A stretch of 64,000 bases of DNA from CBFFRJ01 sp963530515 (GCA_963530515.1 CAUSEC010000025.1:26203-90202), one strand, 5' to 3'; numbered from the stretch's first letter, positions 17,429-27,705 are shown. Made by a program: numbers and translations. Notes: generated from the letters alone by a model not told the origin.

Positions 17429-20149
17429 ATGACCAAAATGATAAACGCACAAAACCTGCCCCCCGCAGGCGGTAATGTCCAGGGTAAGCCCTGGCAGCAG
17501 ACCGTACAGCAAGTCCTTGCTTACCAGCAAAGCCAGGCCGATGGGCTTGCCAGCGCTGAAGCCCAGGCGCGTCTGCAACACTATGGCCCAAACGCCCTGC
17601 CTGAAAAAAAGGGCAAACCGGCGTGGCTGCGTTTTCTGGCGCATTTTAATGATGTGCTGATCTATATTTTATTGGCCGCGGCAGTACTGACCGCCGTAAT
17701 GGGTCATTGGGTTGATACCGCCGTCATTTTAGGTGTGGCAGTCATTAACGCGTTGATTGGTCACATTCAGGAAAGCAATGCTGAAAAATCCCTGAAAAGT
17801 ATTCGCAACATGCTTTCCAGTGAAGCCCGTGTTATTCGAAATGGCAACCATGAAACTATTCCAACAACTGAAATAGTCCCGGGCGATATTATTGTATTGC
17901 GCGCAGGTGACCGTATTCCGGCGGATATGCGATTAATTGAAGCGCATAATTTACGCGTCGAAGAAGCCATTTTAACGGGCGAATCGACGGTCGTGGATAA
18001 ACATATTCAGCCGCTGAGCGGTGAGCTCTCGCTGGGCGACCGCACTAACCTGGTCTTTTCCGGCACCACCGTCAGCGCAGGCGGCGGCACTGGGGTAGTG
18101 ATTGCCACGGGTCAGGACACCGAACTCGGACATATCAACCAGATGATGGCGGGCATTGAAAAACACCGTACACCGCTGCTGGTGCAGATGGATAAACTCG
18201 GTAAAGCCATTTTTGCGCTGATCATAATGATGATGGCCGCGCTGTTCGTCTTCAGCCTGATATGGCGCGATATTCCCATGGGCGAACTGCTGCTCTCGCT
18301 GATTAGCCTCGCGGTCGCCTCTGTCCCGGAAGGTCTGCCAGCCATTATCTCTATCATTCTCTCCCTGGGCGTGCAGGCAATGGCCCACAAACGCGCCATC
18401 ATCCGCAAGTTGCCAACCGTGGAAACGCTGGGGGCGATGACCGTGGTGTGTTCGGATAAAACCGGCACCCTGACCATGAATGAGATGACCGTCAAAGCCA
18501 TCATTACCGCCGAGAGCTGCTACCGCGTTGACGGCAACAGCTATGAGCCGGTGGGCAATATCTATCTTGAAGGCAGCGACGAGCCTCTGAATATCCAGCC
18601 AGGCACGGTACTGGAACAGTATCTGCGTACCATTGACCTGTGTAACGACAGCCAGCTTATCCAGGATGAGCGCGGCATATGGGGCATCACCGGCGGCCCG
18701 ACCGAAGGGGCACTGAAGGTACTGGCCGCCAAAGCAAACCTGGCGCCGGTCACCACGACGCTCATTAACAAAATCCCGTTCGACTCACAGTACAAGTACA
18801 TGAGCACCCACTACCGGATGGGTCACGAGGAGCAGATCCTTATCACCGGTGCGCCGGATGTCATTTTTGCCCTGTGCGCCGGGCAGCAGACCCGCAACGG
18901 TGCAGAGCCCTTCAACCGCGCTTACTGGGAAGCGGAGATGGAGCGTTATGCGCGTCAGGGCCTGCGCATGGTGGCCGCTGCGTTCAAACCGGCTAATGGT
19001 GAACAAACGCTAACCCATGATGACCTCAAGCATGGCCTGATCTTCCTGGGGATTGCCGGGATGATGGACCCGCCGCGCCCGGAAGCGATCGACGCAATTC
19101 ATGCCTGCCAGCAGGCCGGGATCCGCGTGAAAATGATAACCGGCGACCACCCGCAGACGGCGATGAGCATTGGCCAGATGCTGGGGATAACCAACAGCAC
19201 GCAGGCGATGACGGGTTATGAGCTGGAGAAAATGGACGACGACGCGCTGGCGAAAGCGGCCGTGGAGTACGATATTTTTGCCCGCACCAGCCCAGAGCAT
19301 AAGCTGCGTCTGGTAAAAGCATTGCAGGACAGCGGTGAGATTGTCGGCATGACCGGCGACGGCGTTAACGATGCACCAGCGCTGCGCCAGGCAGATGTTG
19401 GGATTGCCATGGGCATCAAAGGCACGGAAGTGACCAAAGAAGCGGCGGATATGGTCCTCACGGACGATAACTTCGCGACCATCGCCAGTGCCGTCAAAGA
19501 GGGGCGTCGCGTGTATGACAACCTCAAAAAGACCATCCTGTTCATCATGCCGACCAACCTCGCGCAGGGGCTGTTGATTGTTATCGCCCTGCTGGCCGGG
19601 AACATCATTCCGCTGACGCCGGTTCTGATCCTGTGGATGAACATGGCGACCTCCGCCACGCTCTCCTTCGGCCTGGCGTTTGAAGCGGCTGAGCGCAATA
19701 TCATGAAGCGCCCGCCCCGTCAGACTGGTCAGCACGTGATGGATGCCTTCGCCGTCTGGCGCGTGGCGTTTGTCGGCACCATGATTGCCATCGCCGCGTT
19801 TGCGCTGGAAGCCTGGCTTGAACCGCGCGGCCATAGCGCTGAGTTTACCCGTACCGTTCTGTTGCAGATGCTGGTGTGTGCGCAGTGGGTCTACATGATT
19901 AACTGCCGTAACACCGAAGGGTTCTCGCTGAACCGCGGCCTGCTGGCAAACAAAGGTATCTGGCTGGTCACCGGCGTACTGTTGCTGCTGCAACTGGCGA
20001 TTATCTACCTGCCGTTTATGCAGATGCTGTTCGGCACCGAAGCCCTGCCACTGCGCTACTGGGCCATCACGCTGGTCGTTGCCGTGGCGATGTTCTTCAT
20101 CGTTGAAATCGAGAAGCGACTGACTCGCAGGTTCCGTAAGGCTGCATAA
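17429..20149 (+). CDS. P-type cation-transporting ATPase, type II (Ca2+/Mg2+-like)
   Basis: The 906-residue protein has the complete P-type layout: N-terminal cation-ATPase domain (about 25-90), actuator domain with EAILTGES, the TM4 motif VPEGLPA, phosphorylation site CSDKTGT with Asp343, nucleotide-binding domain, hinge MTGDGVNDAPALRQADVGIAM, and six C-terminal membrane segments. PEGLPA and the general layout place it in type II, with Ca2+, Mg2+ or monovalent-cation pumps. The TM6 sequence WMNMATSATLSFGLAFE lacks the NLVTDG form of well-studied Ca2+ pumps, so I do not assign the ion. AAGGA before the ATG supports the start. It is followed by a palindromic element and the efflux genes; no operon link is evident. 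Confidence 0.92.
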   Translation: MTKMINAQNLPPAGGNVQGKPWQQTVQQVLAYQQSQADGLASAEAQARLQHYGPNALPEKKGKPAWLRFLAHFNDVLIYILLAAAVLTAVMGHWVDTAVILGVAVINALIGHIQESNAEKSLKSIRNMLSSEARVIRNGNHETIPTTEIVPGDIIVLRAGDRIPADMRLIEAHNLRVEEAILTGESTVVDKHIQPLSGELSLGDRTNLVFSGTTVSAGGGTGVVIATGQDTELGHINQMMAGIEKHRTPLLVQMDKLGKAIFALIIMMMAALFVFSLIWRDIPMGELLLSLISLAVASVPEGLPAIISIILSLGVQAMAHKRAIIRKLPTVETLGAMTVVCSDKTGTLTMNEMTVKAIITAESCYRVDGNSYEPVGNIYLEGSDEPLNIQPGTVLEQYLRTIDLCNDSQLIQDERGIWGITGGPTEGALKVLAAKANLAPVTTTLINKIPFDSQYKYMSTHYRMGHEEQILITGAPDVIFALCAGQQTRNGAEPFNRAYWEAEMERYARQGLRMVAAAFKPANGEQTLTHDDLKHGLIFLGIAGMMDPPRPEAIDAIHACQQAGIRVKMITGDHPQTAMSIGQMLGITNSTQAMTGYELEKMDDDALAKAAVEYDIFARTSPEHKLRLVKALQDSGEIVGMTGDGVNDAPALRQADVGIAMGIKGTEVTKEAADMVLTDDNFATIASAVKEGRRVYDNLKKTILFIMPTNLAQGLLIVIALLAGNIIPLTPVLILWMNMATSATLSFGLAFEAAERNIMKRPPRQTGQHVMDAFAVWRVAFVGTMIAIAAFALEAWLEPRGHSAEFTRTVLLQMLVCAQWVYMINCRNTEGFSLNRGLLANKGIWLVTGVLLLLQLAIIYLPFMQMLFGTEALPLRYWAITLVVAVAMFFIVEIEKRLTRRFRKAA

Positions 20150-20156
20150 CCTTTTG

Positions 20157-20275
20157 CCCTCACCCTAACCCTCTCCCACAGGGAGAGGGGACTGTTCTGA
20201 GCCCCTGTTTTCTCTATCTCCTTTGGGGGAGCGCCTGTTTTCTCCCTCTCCTTTGGGAGAGGGCCGGGGTGAGGG
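20157..20275. repeat. Intergenic palindromic repeat element (REP-like)
   Basis: The left arm CCCTCACCCTAACCCTCTCC starts at 20157 and the right arm GGGAGAGGGCCGGGGTGAGG at 20255; they are largely complementary. An internal GGGAGAGGG (20181) and CCCTCTCC (20244) allow alternative hairpins, and the centre holds imperfect copies of CTGTTTTCTC. This CCCTCACCC/GGGTGAGGG type of element is common between genes in enterobacteria. It could cap the ATPase transcript and separate it from the efflux genes. Confidence 0.75.
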
Positions 20276-20297
20276 AACAAACACTGAGATTATCCCA

Positions 20298-21377
20298 ATG
20301 AAACTGACTTTCCTGCGCGCCGCACTGGCCTGCGCCCTTCTCGCCTGCGGCCTGCAAACCGCTATGGCTGCCGCCATTCCGGTGCGCGTTGTGACCGTTG
20401 AGAAAACGACGCTCGTGCCAGAGCGTCAGATCCCCGGACGTATCGAAGCCATTCACACCGTTGAGCTGCGTGCCCGCACGGAAGGGGTGATAACCGAGGT
20501 CGGGTTTCGCGACGGGCAATATGTGAAAAAAGGCGATCTCCTTTTTGCACTCGATGACGCCGAACCCCTTGCGGCCGTACGGCTCACACAGGCTGAAGTC
20601 AAAAGTGCAGAAGCGACGCTGCGCCAGGCACAGCAACAGTTAACACGTTTTGAAAGCCTGAAAACCGGTAATGCCATCAGTCGTCATGATGTGGATAACG
20701 CCCGGATGCAGCGTGACGTGGCACGTGCCGCGCTGGAGCAGGCCAACGCCCGTTTAGATGCCCGCAACGTGACACTGAGCTATACCCGCATGACATCGCC
20801 AATCGATGGCCGCGTCGGCCATAGCCGGTTCCACGAGGGCAGCCTCGTCAACCCGGCAAGCGGCGTGCTGGTCGAGGTGGTTCAACTCGACCCCATCCGT
20901 ATTGCCTTTGCCCTGGAAGAAGGCGTTTTTGCCAGTAAAGCCGGGCAACATGCCAGCATCAGCGAATTAAAGCAGGCGTGGCGGGCGCAAATTGACGCCA
21001 GCGGCGAACGTGCCAACGGGGAGCTCACCTCTGTCGACAACCGTATCGACCCGCGTACCGCCAGCGTGATGCTGCGCGCGGAGTTTGCGAATCCTCGTCA
21101 TCGCCTGTTGCCCGGTGGCAACACCACCGTCTGGCTGCGCCCGCACTCTGAAAAACCCGCATTGCTGCTCCCCGCCGCCGCGGTCGTGCAACAGACAGAC
21201 GGCTTCTTCGCCTGGGTTATCGGTGCGGATAACAAAGCCGAAAAACGCCCGCTGACGCTGGGCAGCCAGACGGGTCAACAGTTCCAGGTGCTGTCGGGGC
21301 TGAACGCGAACGAGCGCGTGGTGATGGATGGCGCTCAGCGATTGCAGGCTGGCGCTGCCGTTCAGGTTGTGGAGTAA
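20298..21377 (+). CDS. RND efflux periplasmic adaptor protein (AcrA/MexA family)
   Basis: The 359-residue protein starts with a signal peptide (LRAALACALLACGLQTAMAA). It has the lipoyl half-motifs RTEGVITEVGFRDGQYVKKGDLLFALDD and VTLSYTRMTSPIDGRVG flanking an alpha-hairpin, then beta-barrel and membrane-proximal domains (AAAVVQQTDGFFAWVI). No lipobox was seen. It bridges the RND pump to an outer-membrane channel. The ATG at 20298 follows the palindromic element; longer in-frame starts would run through that repeat and lack a signal peptide at the N-terminus. The pump gene begins nine bases after the stop. Confidence 0.92.
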   Translation: MKLTFLRAALACALLACGLQTAMAAAIPVRVVTVEKTTLVPERQIPGRIEAIHTVELRARTEGVITEVGFRDGQYVKKGDLLFALDDAEPLAAVRLTQAEVKSAEATLRQAQQQLTRFESLKTGNAISRHDVDNARMQRDVARAALEQANARLDARNVTLSYTRMTSPIDGRVGHSRFHEGSLVNPASGVLVEVVQLDPIRIAFALEEGVFASKAGQHASISELKQAWRAQIDASGERANGELTSVDNRIDPRTASVMLRAEFANPRHRLLPGGNTTVWLRPHSEKPALLLPAAAVVQQTDGFFAWVIGADNKAEKRPLTLGSQTGQQFQVLSGLNANERVVMDGAQRLQAGAAVQVVE

Positions 21378-21386
21378 GGAGAAACG

Positions 21387-24300
21387 ATGCTGACGCTTTT
21401 TATCAAACGCCCGCGTTTTGCCATGGTGATTGCGCTGGTTATTACCCTGCTGGGCGCGATTGCGCTCAAGCTAATGCCGGTCGAGCAGTACCCGCAGATA
21501 ACGCCGCCGGTGGTGAACGTGACCGCCAGTTGGCCGGGAGCCAGCTCGGCAGATGTGGCAGAGGCTATCGCTACACCGCTCGAAACCCAGCTCAATGGCG
21601 TGGACAACATGCTGTATATGGAGTCGACCAGCGCCGATGAAGGCAGTTACAGCCTGAGCATCACCTTTGCCGCCGGAACTGACCCGGACATGGCCGCTAT
21701 CGACGTACAAAACCGGGTGGCGCAGGCCGTGGCCCAGTTGCCCGCAGACGCTCAGCAAAATGGCGTTCAGGTGCGTAAGCGCGCCAGCAATCTGATGATG
21801 GGGGTGAGCCTTTACTCACCGGAAAACACCCATTCACAGCTGTTTGTCAGCAATTACGCCAGTACCCAGGTGCGCGAGGCCCTGTCGCGTCTACCGGGTG
21901 TCGGGCAGGTGCAGATGTTCGGCGCGCGCGACTACAGCATGCGCATCTGGCTACGCCCCGATCGTATGAACGCGCTGAATGTGACCACCGACGACATCGC
22001 TCTGGCGCTGCGGGAACAAAACGTACAAGGCGCGGCAGGGCAAATCGGCACCCCACCGGTCTTTAATGGCCAGCAGCAAACGCTGACCATCAACGGACTG
22101 GGGCGACTCAACCAGGCGGACGACTTCGCCAGCATCATTATTCGCGCCGGCGCTCAGGGGCAACTGGTGCGCCTGCACGATGTCGCGACCATAGAACTGG
22201 GTTCGCGCAGCTACAGCTCTGGCGCACAGCTTAACGGTCACGATTCTGCTTATCTCGGCATTTACCCCACCCCGTCAGCCAATGCCCTGCGCGTGGCAGA
22301 CGCGGTGCGTAGCGAGCTCGAGCGTCTGGCGACGCGTTTCCCGGCAGATCTGAGCTACGAAGTGAAGTTTGATACCACCCGGTTTGTCGCCGCCACCATA
22401 AAAGAGATTGGCGTCTCCCTGACGCTCACCCTGCTCGCCGTGGTGGTCGTGGTGTCGCTGTTCCTGCAAAGCTGGCGCGCCACGCTGATTGTCGCGCTGG
22501 CGATCCCGGTATCGCTGGTGGGGACGTTTGCGGTGCTCTACACACTGGGATATTCCGCGAATACCTTAAGCCTGTTCGCGATTATTCTGGCGCTCACCAT
22601 GGTGGTGGACGATGCGATAGTCGTGGTGGAAAACGTCGAAACCCTGATGGCGGAAGGGCAAAGCCGCACCGAGGCCACGGCCAACGCGCTGCGCCAGATT
22701 GCCGGGCCGGTCATCGCCACTACATTGGTATTGCTGGCCGTGTTTGTGCCGGTCGCACTGTTGCCGGGCATTGTGGGTGAGCTGTACCGCCAGTTCGCCG
22801 TGACGCTGTCCACCGCCGTGACGCTCTCAAGTCTGGTGGCACTGACCCTGACGCCCGCGCTGTGTGCCCTGCTGCTGCGCCCGCGTACCGGTCGCCCGGC
22901 CGCCCTGTTCCGCGGGTTTAACCGTGGACTGGACGCCACACGCCAGGGATACACCCGGCTGGTCAGCGTCTTTAACCAGCGCCCGCTGCTGGCGCTGGCC
23001 GCCACGGCAGGCGCGGCGGCGATCGTGGTGTTCAGCTTTATGTCGATGCCAAAAGGCTTCCTGCCGCAGGAAGATCAGGGTTACTTCTTTGCCAGCGTTC
23101 AGCTGCCGGAAGCCGCCTCCCTGGAGCGTACCGAGGCGGTGATGGCGACCGCACGGGCGATCATTGCCGCGAACCCGGCGGTAGAGGATGTCATCCAGGT
23201 CTCTGGATTTAATATTCTTAACGGGACGAGTGCGTCAAACGGCGGCTTTATTTCCGTCATGCTGAAAGACTGGAGCGAACGGGCGCCGCTGGACGAGGTC
23301 ATGGGCACGCTCCAGCGCCAGCTGTTTGCCCTGCCAGAAGCCACCATCATCACCTTTACCCCGCCCACGCTGCCGGGCCTGGGCACCGCCTCCGGCTTTG
23401 ATTTGCGTCTTCAGGCGCAGGCCGGGCAGAGTCCGGCGGAGCTTGCGCAGGTCACCCGCGATATTCTGCTCAAAGCCAACCAGCATCCGCAGCTTAACCG
23501 GGTCTTTACCACCTGGAGTAGCGACGTTCCGCAATTAACGCTGACCCTGGATCGTGAGCGCGCGGCGATGCTCGACGTGCCCGTTTCCCGCATCTTTAGC
23601 AGCCTGCAAACCGCATTCGGCGGCACGCGCGCAGGGGATTTCAGCGTCAACAACCGCGTCTATCACGTCGTGATGCAAAACGAGATGCAGTGGCGTGAGC
23701 GTGCAGAGCAAATCCGTGAGCTGTACGTGCGCAGCAACACCGGCGAGCGTGTGCGCCTGAGCAACCTCGTCACCATTACGCCAACCGTCGGTGCCCCCTT
23801 CCTGCAGCAGTACAACCAGTTCCCTTCCGTGTCGGTCAGCGGTTCAGCCGCGCAAGGGTTCAGCAGCGCTACGGCGATGGCGGTGATGGCCCAACTGCTG
23901 GAGGATAACCTGCCTGCGGGTTACGACTACGCCTGGAGCGGGATGTCGTATCAGGAGCAGCAAACCGGCAACCAGGCCATCTGGATTGTGCTGGCTGCTG
24001 TCGTGATGGCGTGGCTGTTCCTCGTCGCGCAGTATGAAAGCTGGACGCTACCGGCAAGCGTGATGCTGTCGGTACTGTTCGCCATCGGTGGCGCGCTGGT
24101 GTGGTTGTGGATGGCCGGATATGCCAACGACGTATACGTGCAGATTGGCCTGGTGCTTCTGATAGCTCTCGCCGCCAAAAACGCGATCCTTATCGTTGAG
24201 TTTGCCCGCGCACGGCGCAATGAGGGGATGGCAATCGTCGATGCCGCACGCGAGGGGGCATCACGCCGCTTCCGTGCGGTTATGATGACCGCCGTCTCGT

Positions 24301-24482
24301 TTATCATTGGGGTAATGCCGATGATGCTGGCAACAGGTGCTGGTGCGCAAAGCCGACGCATCATTGGTACGACGGTATTCAGCGGGATGCTGGTGGCAAC
24401 TATCATCGGGATCGTGTTTATCCCGGCGCTGTTTGTGCTGTTCCAGCGTTTACGCGAGTGGGGCCACCGGCTTACGGCGTAG
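21387..24482 (+). CDS. RND multidrug efflux permease, HAE-1 family (AcrB-like)
   Basis: The 1031-residue protein starts with FIKRPRFAMVIALVITLLGAIA, has 12 predicted membrane segments and two large periplasmic loops. The TM4 proton-relay pair is present (MVVDDAIVVVENV, Asp408-Asp409), as is the TM10 lysine (ALAAKNAILIVEFA, Lys931). Length and motifs match drug/proton antiporters rather than heavy-metal RND pumps. GGAGAAACG precedes the ATG. It forms a two-gene operon with the adaptor; no outer-membrane gene is beside it, so it probably uses the housekeeping TolC. Substrates cannot be told from sequence, and no local regulator gene is present. Confidence 0.94.
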   Translation: MLTLFIKRPRFAMVIALVITLLGAIALKLMPVEQYPQITPPVVNVTASWPGASSADVAEAIATPLETQLNGVDNMLYMESTSADEGSYSLSITFAAGTDPDMAAIDVQNRVAQAVAQLPADAQQNGVQVRKRASNLMMGVSLYSPENTHSQLFVSNYASTQVREALSRLPGVGQVQMFGARDYSMRIWLRPDRMNALNVTTDDIALALREQNVQGAAGQIGTPPVFNGQQQTLTINGLGRLNQADDFASIIIRAGAQGQLVRLHDVATIELGSRSYSSGAQLNGHDSAYLGIYPTPSANALRVADAVRSELERLATRFPADLSYEVKFDTTRFVAATIKEIGVSLTLTLLAVVVVVSLFLQSWRATLIVALAIPVSLVGTFAVLYTLGYSANTLSLFAIILALTMVVDDAIVVVENVETLMAEGQSRTEATANALRQIAGPVIATTLVLLAVFVPVALLPGIVGELYRQFAVTLSTAVTLSSLVALTLTPALCALLLRPRTGRPAALFRGFNRGLDATRQGYTRLVSVFNQRPLLALAATAGAAAIVVFSFMSMPKGFLPQEDQGYFFASVQLPEAASLERTEAVMATARAIIAANPAVEDVIQVSGFNILNGTSASNGGFISVMLKDWSERAPLDEVMGTLQRQLFALPEATIITFTPPTLPGLGTASGFDLRLQAQAGQSPAELAQVTRDILLKANQHPQLNRVFTTWSSDVPQLTLTLDRERAAMLDVPVSRIFSSLQTAFGGTRAGDFSVNNRVYHVVMQNEMQWRERAEQIRELYVRSNTGERVRLSNLVTITPTVGAPFLQQYNQFPSVSVSGSAAQGFSSATAMAVMAQLLEDNLPAGYDYAWSGMSYQEQQTGNQAIWIVLAAVVMAWLFLVAQYESWTLPASVMLSVLFAIGGALVWLWMAGYANDVYVQIGLVLLIALAAKNAILIVEFARARRNEGMAIVDAAREGASRRFRAVMMTAVSFIIGVMPMMLATGAGAQSRRIIGTTVFSGMLVATIIGIVFIPALFVLFQRLREWGHRLTA

Positions 24483-24743
24483 TTGTCCGCAAGCCGCCCG
24501 CTTGTGTCATTTGTACCCGGAACTGCCCGGTATAACCGTGGCAGTTCATTTCGCTATGACTGCAGGCATGAACTGAGCGATGGATTGAATAACACGCTTA
24601 ACGGACAAAAATCCCCTTTTTTCAAACGCTTCGCGTTTATCCCTCAATATTTCCATCTGCGATCGTCTCATGTATACTTCCTGACCAAATCAAAAAATAT
24701 GCTTGCTATATTCTAATTATTCTCCTCAGGGATTAGGTAAAAA

Positions 24744-26180
24744 ATGAATAATACAGTTCTCTTTCTTAAAGACATTCACTTTCTTGCACAAAAACTCAGC
24801 TGGATAGAAAGTGATGCCGTCGTTGATGAATTGAAAAACGTATTCATTAAAAACAGTCATTTGTTAAATGATGATGAGAACACCACATCATTTATCGACG
24901 AACTGATTTATTGCTCTGAAAAAAATGTCACGCCAGATGACGTTGAAAACCTGATATCTCACTTAAACGCCTTTTTTATCCACTACTTCTCAACACATCC
25001 ATGCCATGTTTATTTCATTGGCAAAGACTGGGAGTCATACAAGCTCAACGCAACAACCCTTCCATCAAACATGGAAAGAATCACTTCATTTGAAATAAAT
25101 TCAGACGCTGATCCAAAAACCATACAAATAAATATTACTGACGACACGTTCATCCCACTGATTGTCACCGATCACATCGGATTTAACTTTATAAAACAAC
25201 ACAAGATAGAATTTCCCGATGCACTCACGATCATACAATTTCCAGACAAGCACAACACACATTTTTCTATGGATATTGGTTTCATTCCTCTGCTGAATGC
25301 TCGTTATGAAAAATTAACCCGCGATCCGAATGTAACGAGCGTAATACTAGGTTCATCGTATGCTTACCAAGGGTTCCCTGAAAAATTATTAGAAAAATCA
25401 GTCAATTTGTCTTTGTTTTCTGGCGACCTCACTTTATCGTACAGCCTGATAAAAAACATAACAGAAACCACAAACATAAAGAATTTCATTGTCTGCATTG
25501 GTTTTTATGATGCGTTTTTTGAGCTATCAATGGGGGGAGCGTCGACGTTTCCTGTCGCTCGCTATTTCTGCAAAAACCAAAATATTGAATACAATTTTAG
25601 ATATAAGAATAAAAATTCAACTCACCAGGTCAACAAGCAGTACATCACTGGCCCTCTTGATTTACTGGTTCAGCATATTTATGAAAGGAAAAGCCATCCT
25701 CAATTTTTTAATGATGAGGAGCTTTCAAAGCTCAACAGCCTATTGCAGGATGAGCATATTGTTAAAAAATCCATAGATTTTATTAACAACAGACATTATT
25801 GCACCGACTTTTCATATTCATCCACTGAGATTATGAACCGTGTGGCAGAACTCTCAAGGAACTATCAAAGAAAACATAGTTTTGAATATAACAAAGAGGT
25901 CATCTCGTCCTTAATCTCTTTAATTAATGAAAAAAATGCAAATCTTAACTTTATCGTTATGCCCTTTACCGCTTTCTATATTGAGCACTACGATCAAAAC
26001 CTTAAAAATGAAACACTGGCACTTATAAAAAGCATGACCAATGGCAATAATGTTTTCATGACCGATCTCTCAACACACACGGCTTTTACCCCAGAAGATT
26101 ATTATGATTCGGATCATTTGAATTTTCATGGTGCCAAAAAGCTATGCGACATTGTTAAGCAGTCAGGATTCGAGATTTAG
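24744..26180 (+). CDS. SGNH-hydrolase-like protein of unknown function, AT-rich
   Basis: The 478-residue product matches no family I can name with confidence. It has no signal peptide or membrane segment. From about residue 199, VILGSSYAYQGFP resembles block I of DltD/AlgX-like SGNH enzymes (candidate nucleophile Ser204), and near the end DSDHLNFHGAKKL fits the block V Asp-x-x-His pair (Asp455, His458). LSLFSGDLTLSYSLIKNI could supply the Gly block. The N-terminal 150 residues are unrecognised. Base composition is strikingly AT-rich compared with both neighbours, which suggests acquisition by transfer. It stands alone between the efflux operon and the lap exporter, with its own AT-rich upstream region. 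Esterase activity is only inferred. Confidence 0.75.
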   Translation: MNNTVLFLKDIHFLAQKLSWIESDAVVDELKNVFIKNSHLLNDDENTTSFIDELIYCSEKNVTPDDVENLISHLNAFFIHYFSTHPCHVYFIGKDWESYKLNATTLPSNMERITSFEINSDADPKTIQINITDDTFIPLIVTDHIGFNFIKQHKIEFPDALTIIQFPDKHNTHFSMDIGFIPLLNARYEKLTRDPNVTSVILGSSYAYQGFPEKLLEKSVNLSLFSGDLTLSYSLIKNITETTNIKNFIVCIGFYDAFFELSMGGASTFPVARYFCKNQNIEYNFRYKNKNSTHQVNKQYITGPLDLLVQHIYERKSHPQFFNDEELSKLNSLLQDEHIVKKSIDFINNRHYCTDFSYSSTEIMNRVAELSRNYQRKHSFEYNKEVISSLISLINEKNANLNFIVMPFTAFYIEHYDQNLKNETLALIKSMTNGNNVFMTDLSTHTAFTPEDYYDSDHLNFHGAKKLCDIVKQSGFEI

Positions 26181-26199
26181 CGTTTGTTTCTGCCTTCAT

Positions 26200-26238
26200 G
26201 CAGGATAGCCTGACGCATACCCGTCAGGCTTATCCTGC
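26200..26238. terminator. Long hairpin between convergent genes
   Basis: GCAGGATAGCCTGACG (26200-26215) pairs with CGTCAGGCTTATCCTGC (26222-26238) with one bulged base and a six-base loop. It lies between the SGNH-like gene and the convergent lapC-like gene and probably ends both transcripts. A second short inverted repeat, GCCACCT/AGGTGGC, sits near 26314-26328. Confidence 0.7.
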
Positions 26239-26340
26239 CCTCGCTGTTAAACACCCTCATCAGTGCGCGATGCCAGCGAATAAAGAATACGCTTTATGTG
26301 TACTGACAAATACGCCACCTGAGGTGGCTTGCATCAATCA

Positions 26341-27705
26341 TCAACGCTCTCTGAACGCCTCGGCCTTCGCCCGTAGAATGGGCTTGAGCAAATACGCGAG
26401 GATCGTTTTCTTGCCGGTAATAATATCCACCGAGGCCACCATGCCGGGAATGATCAGCAACGGCTTCTCGTCGGTGCCAAGGTGGTTTTTATCCGTGCGC
26501 AGGCGAATGACATAGAAACTCTTGCCGTCTTTATCGGTCACGGTGTCCGGGCTTATCTGCTCAAGCTTGCCCGTCAGACCGCCATAGATGGTGTAGTCGT
26601 AGGCGGTGAATTTCACCGTCGCTTCCTGGCCGGGGCGCAAAAAGGCGATGTCCTGCGGGCGAATTTTGGCTTCCACCAGCAGCGTGTCATCCAGCGGGAC
26701 GATCTCCACCAGGTCACTACCCGGCTGGATAACGCCACCGATGGTGTTCACCAGAAGCTGCTGAACCACCCCGCGCACCGGTGATGTCACCAGCGTACGG
26801 TTGACCCGGTCGGTGATGGCTTTGCCCGACGCCTCTATTTTACTGAGGTCGGTACGCGCCTGGTTGAGCTGCCCCAGCGCATCGCTACGGTAGCGCCCAC
26901 GGGTTTCGCCCACCTTGCTTTCAATCTCCTTGATTGCCGCTTCCGCACGGGGAATGGCGAGCACGACCGAGTCCAGCTGACCCTGAGTTTCCACCCCGGC
27001 ACGACGCAGGCGCAGCATCTCGACTTTGGAAATCGCCCCTTTGGCCACCAGCGGCTCAGACATGCTGATTTCCTGCTGCTGCAGCGCCAGGCTGCGGCGG
27101 TACTGAACCAGTTTCCCCTGGAAGTCGAGCAGTTCCTGCTTCTTCTGCACCAGCTGTTCATTAAGCCCATTGATTTCGCTCTGAATACGTTTATTCACGC
27201 TGGCGAAAAGTTCCATCTCGCCGTTGGCGATATCCGGGGCCTGCTTAATGATTTCCGGCGACAGCGTTAGCTCAGCTGCGTCGTCAAGCTGAGCGGTCAG
27301 ACGCTGAATGCGCGCATCCAGTGCCAGCCTGTCCGCCTCGGTCTCCCCGGCATTGGAACGAAAACGGGTGTCATCAAGACGCAGCAGCGGTGCGCCGGCC
27401 TTCACCACCTCGCCTTCGTGGACATACACTTCGGCGATAATCCCGCCTTCGAGGTTCTGAATTTTTTGCAGGCGGGACGAAGGAATAGCCCGCCCTTCCC
27501 CACGCGTCACTTCATCAATTTCCGCAAGCGATGCCCAGACAATCATCGCAATAAAGAACGCGAGAATAGCCCACAGCGTCACACGCACCACCCGTGGTGC
27601 ATCATCCAGCAGCGCTTTATTGACTTCATTGGTGGTAAACGCAGACTGTTTCTTATCCCCGGACAGCCAGCCCATCAGGCGGCTAAGCGTATCAACGATT
27701 CGCAT
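26341..27705 (-). CDS. lapC: LapC-like HlyD-family membrane fusion protein (lap exporter)
   Basis: The 454-residue protein has one membrane segment (about 41-60, LWAILAFFIAMIVWASL), a lipoyl half with LQKIQNLEGGIIAEVYVHEGEVVKAG, a long helical hairpin (about 120-300) and the C-terminal signature LLIIPGMVASVDIITGKKTILAYLLKP of HlyD-type adaptors. It pairs with the ABC exporter gene, whose end it overlaps by 14 bp, with AAGGGACAAATTC before its ATG. It is the last gene of the lap-type cluster. The symbol follows the Pseudomonas LapEBC naming and is by analogy. Confidence 0.92.
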   Translation of the reverse strand: MRIVDTLSRLMGWLSGDKKQSAFTTNEVNKALLDDAPRVVRVTLWAILAFFIAMIVWASLAEIDEVTRGEGRAIPSSRLQKIQNLEGGIIAEVYVHEGEVVKAGAPLLRLDDTRFRSNAGETEADRLALDARIQRLTAQLDDAAELTLSPEIIKQAPDIANGEMELFASVNKRIQSEINGLNEQLVQKKQELLDFQGKLVQYRRSLALQQQEISMSEPLVAKGAISKVEMLRLRRAGVETQGQLDSVVLAIPRAEAAIKEIESKVGETRGRYRSDALGQLNQARTDLSKIEASGKAITDRVNRTLVTSPVRGVVQQLLVNTIGGVIQPGSDLVEIVPLDDTLLVEAKIRPQDIAFLRPGQEATVKFTAYDYTIYGGLTGKLEQISPDTVTDKDGKSFYVIRLRTDKNHLGTDEKPLLIIPGMVASVDIITGKKTILAYLLKPILRAKAEAFRER

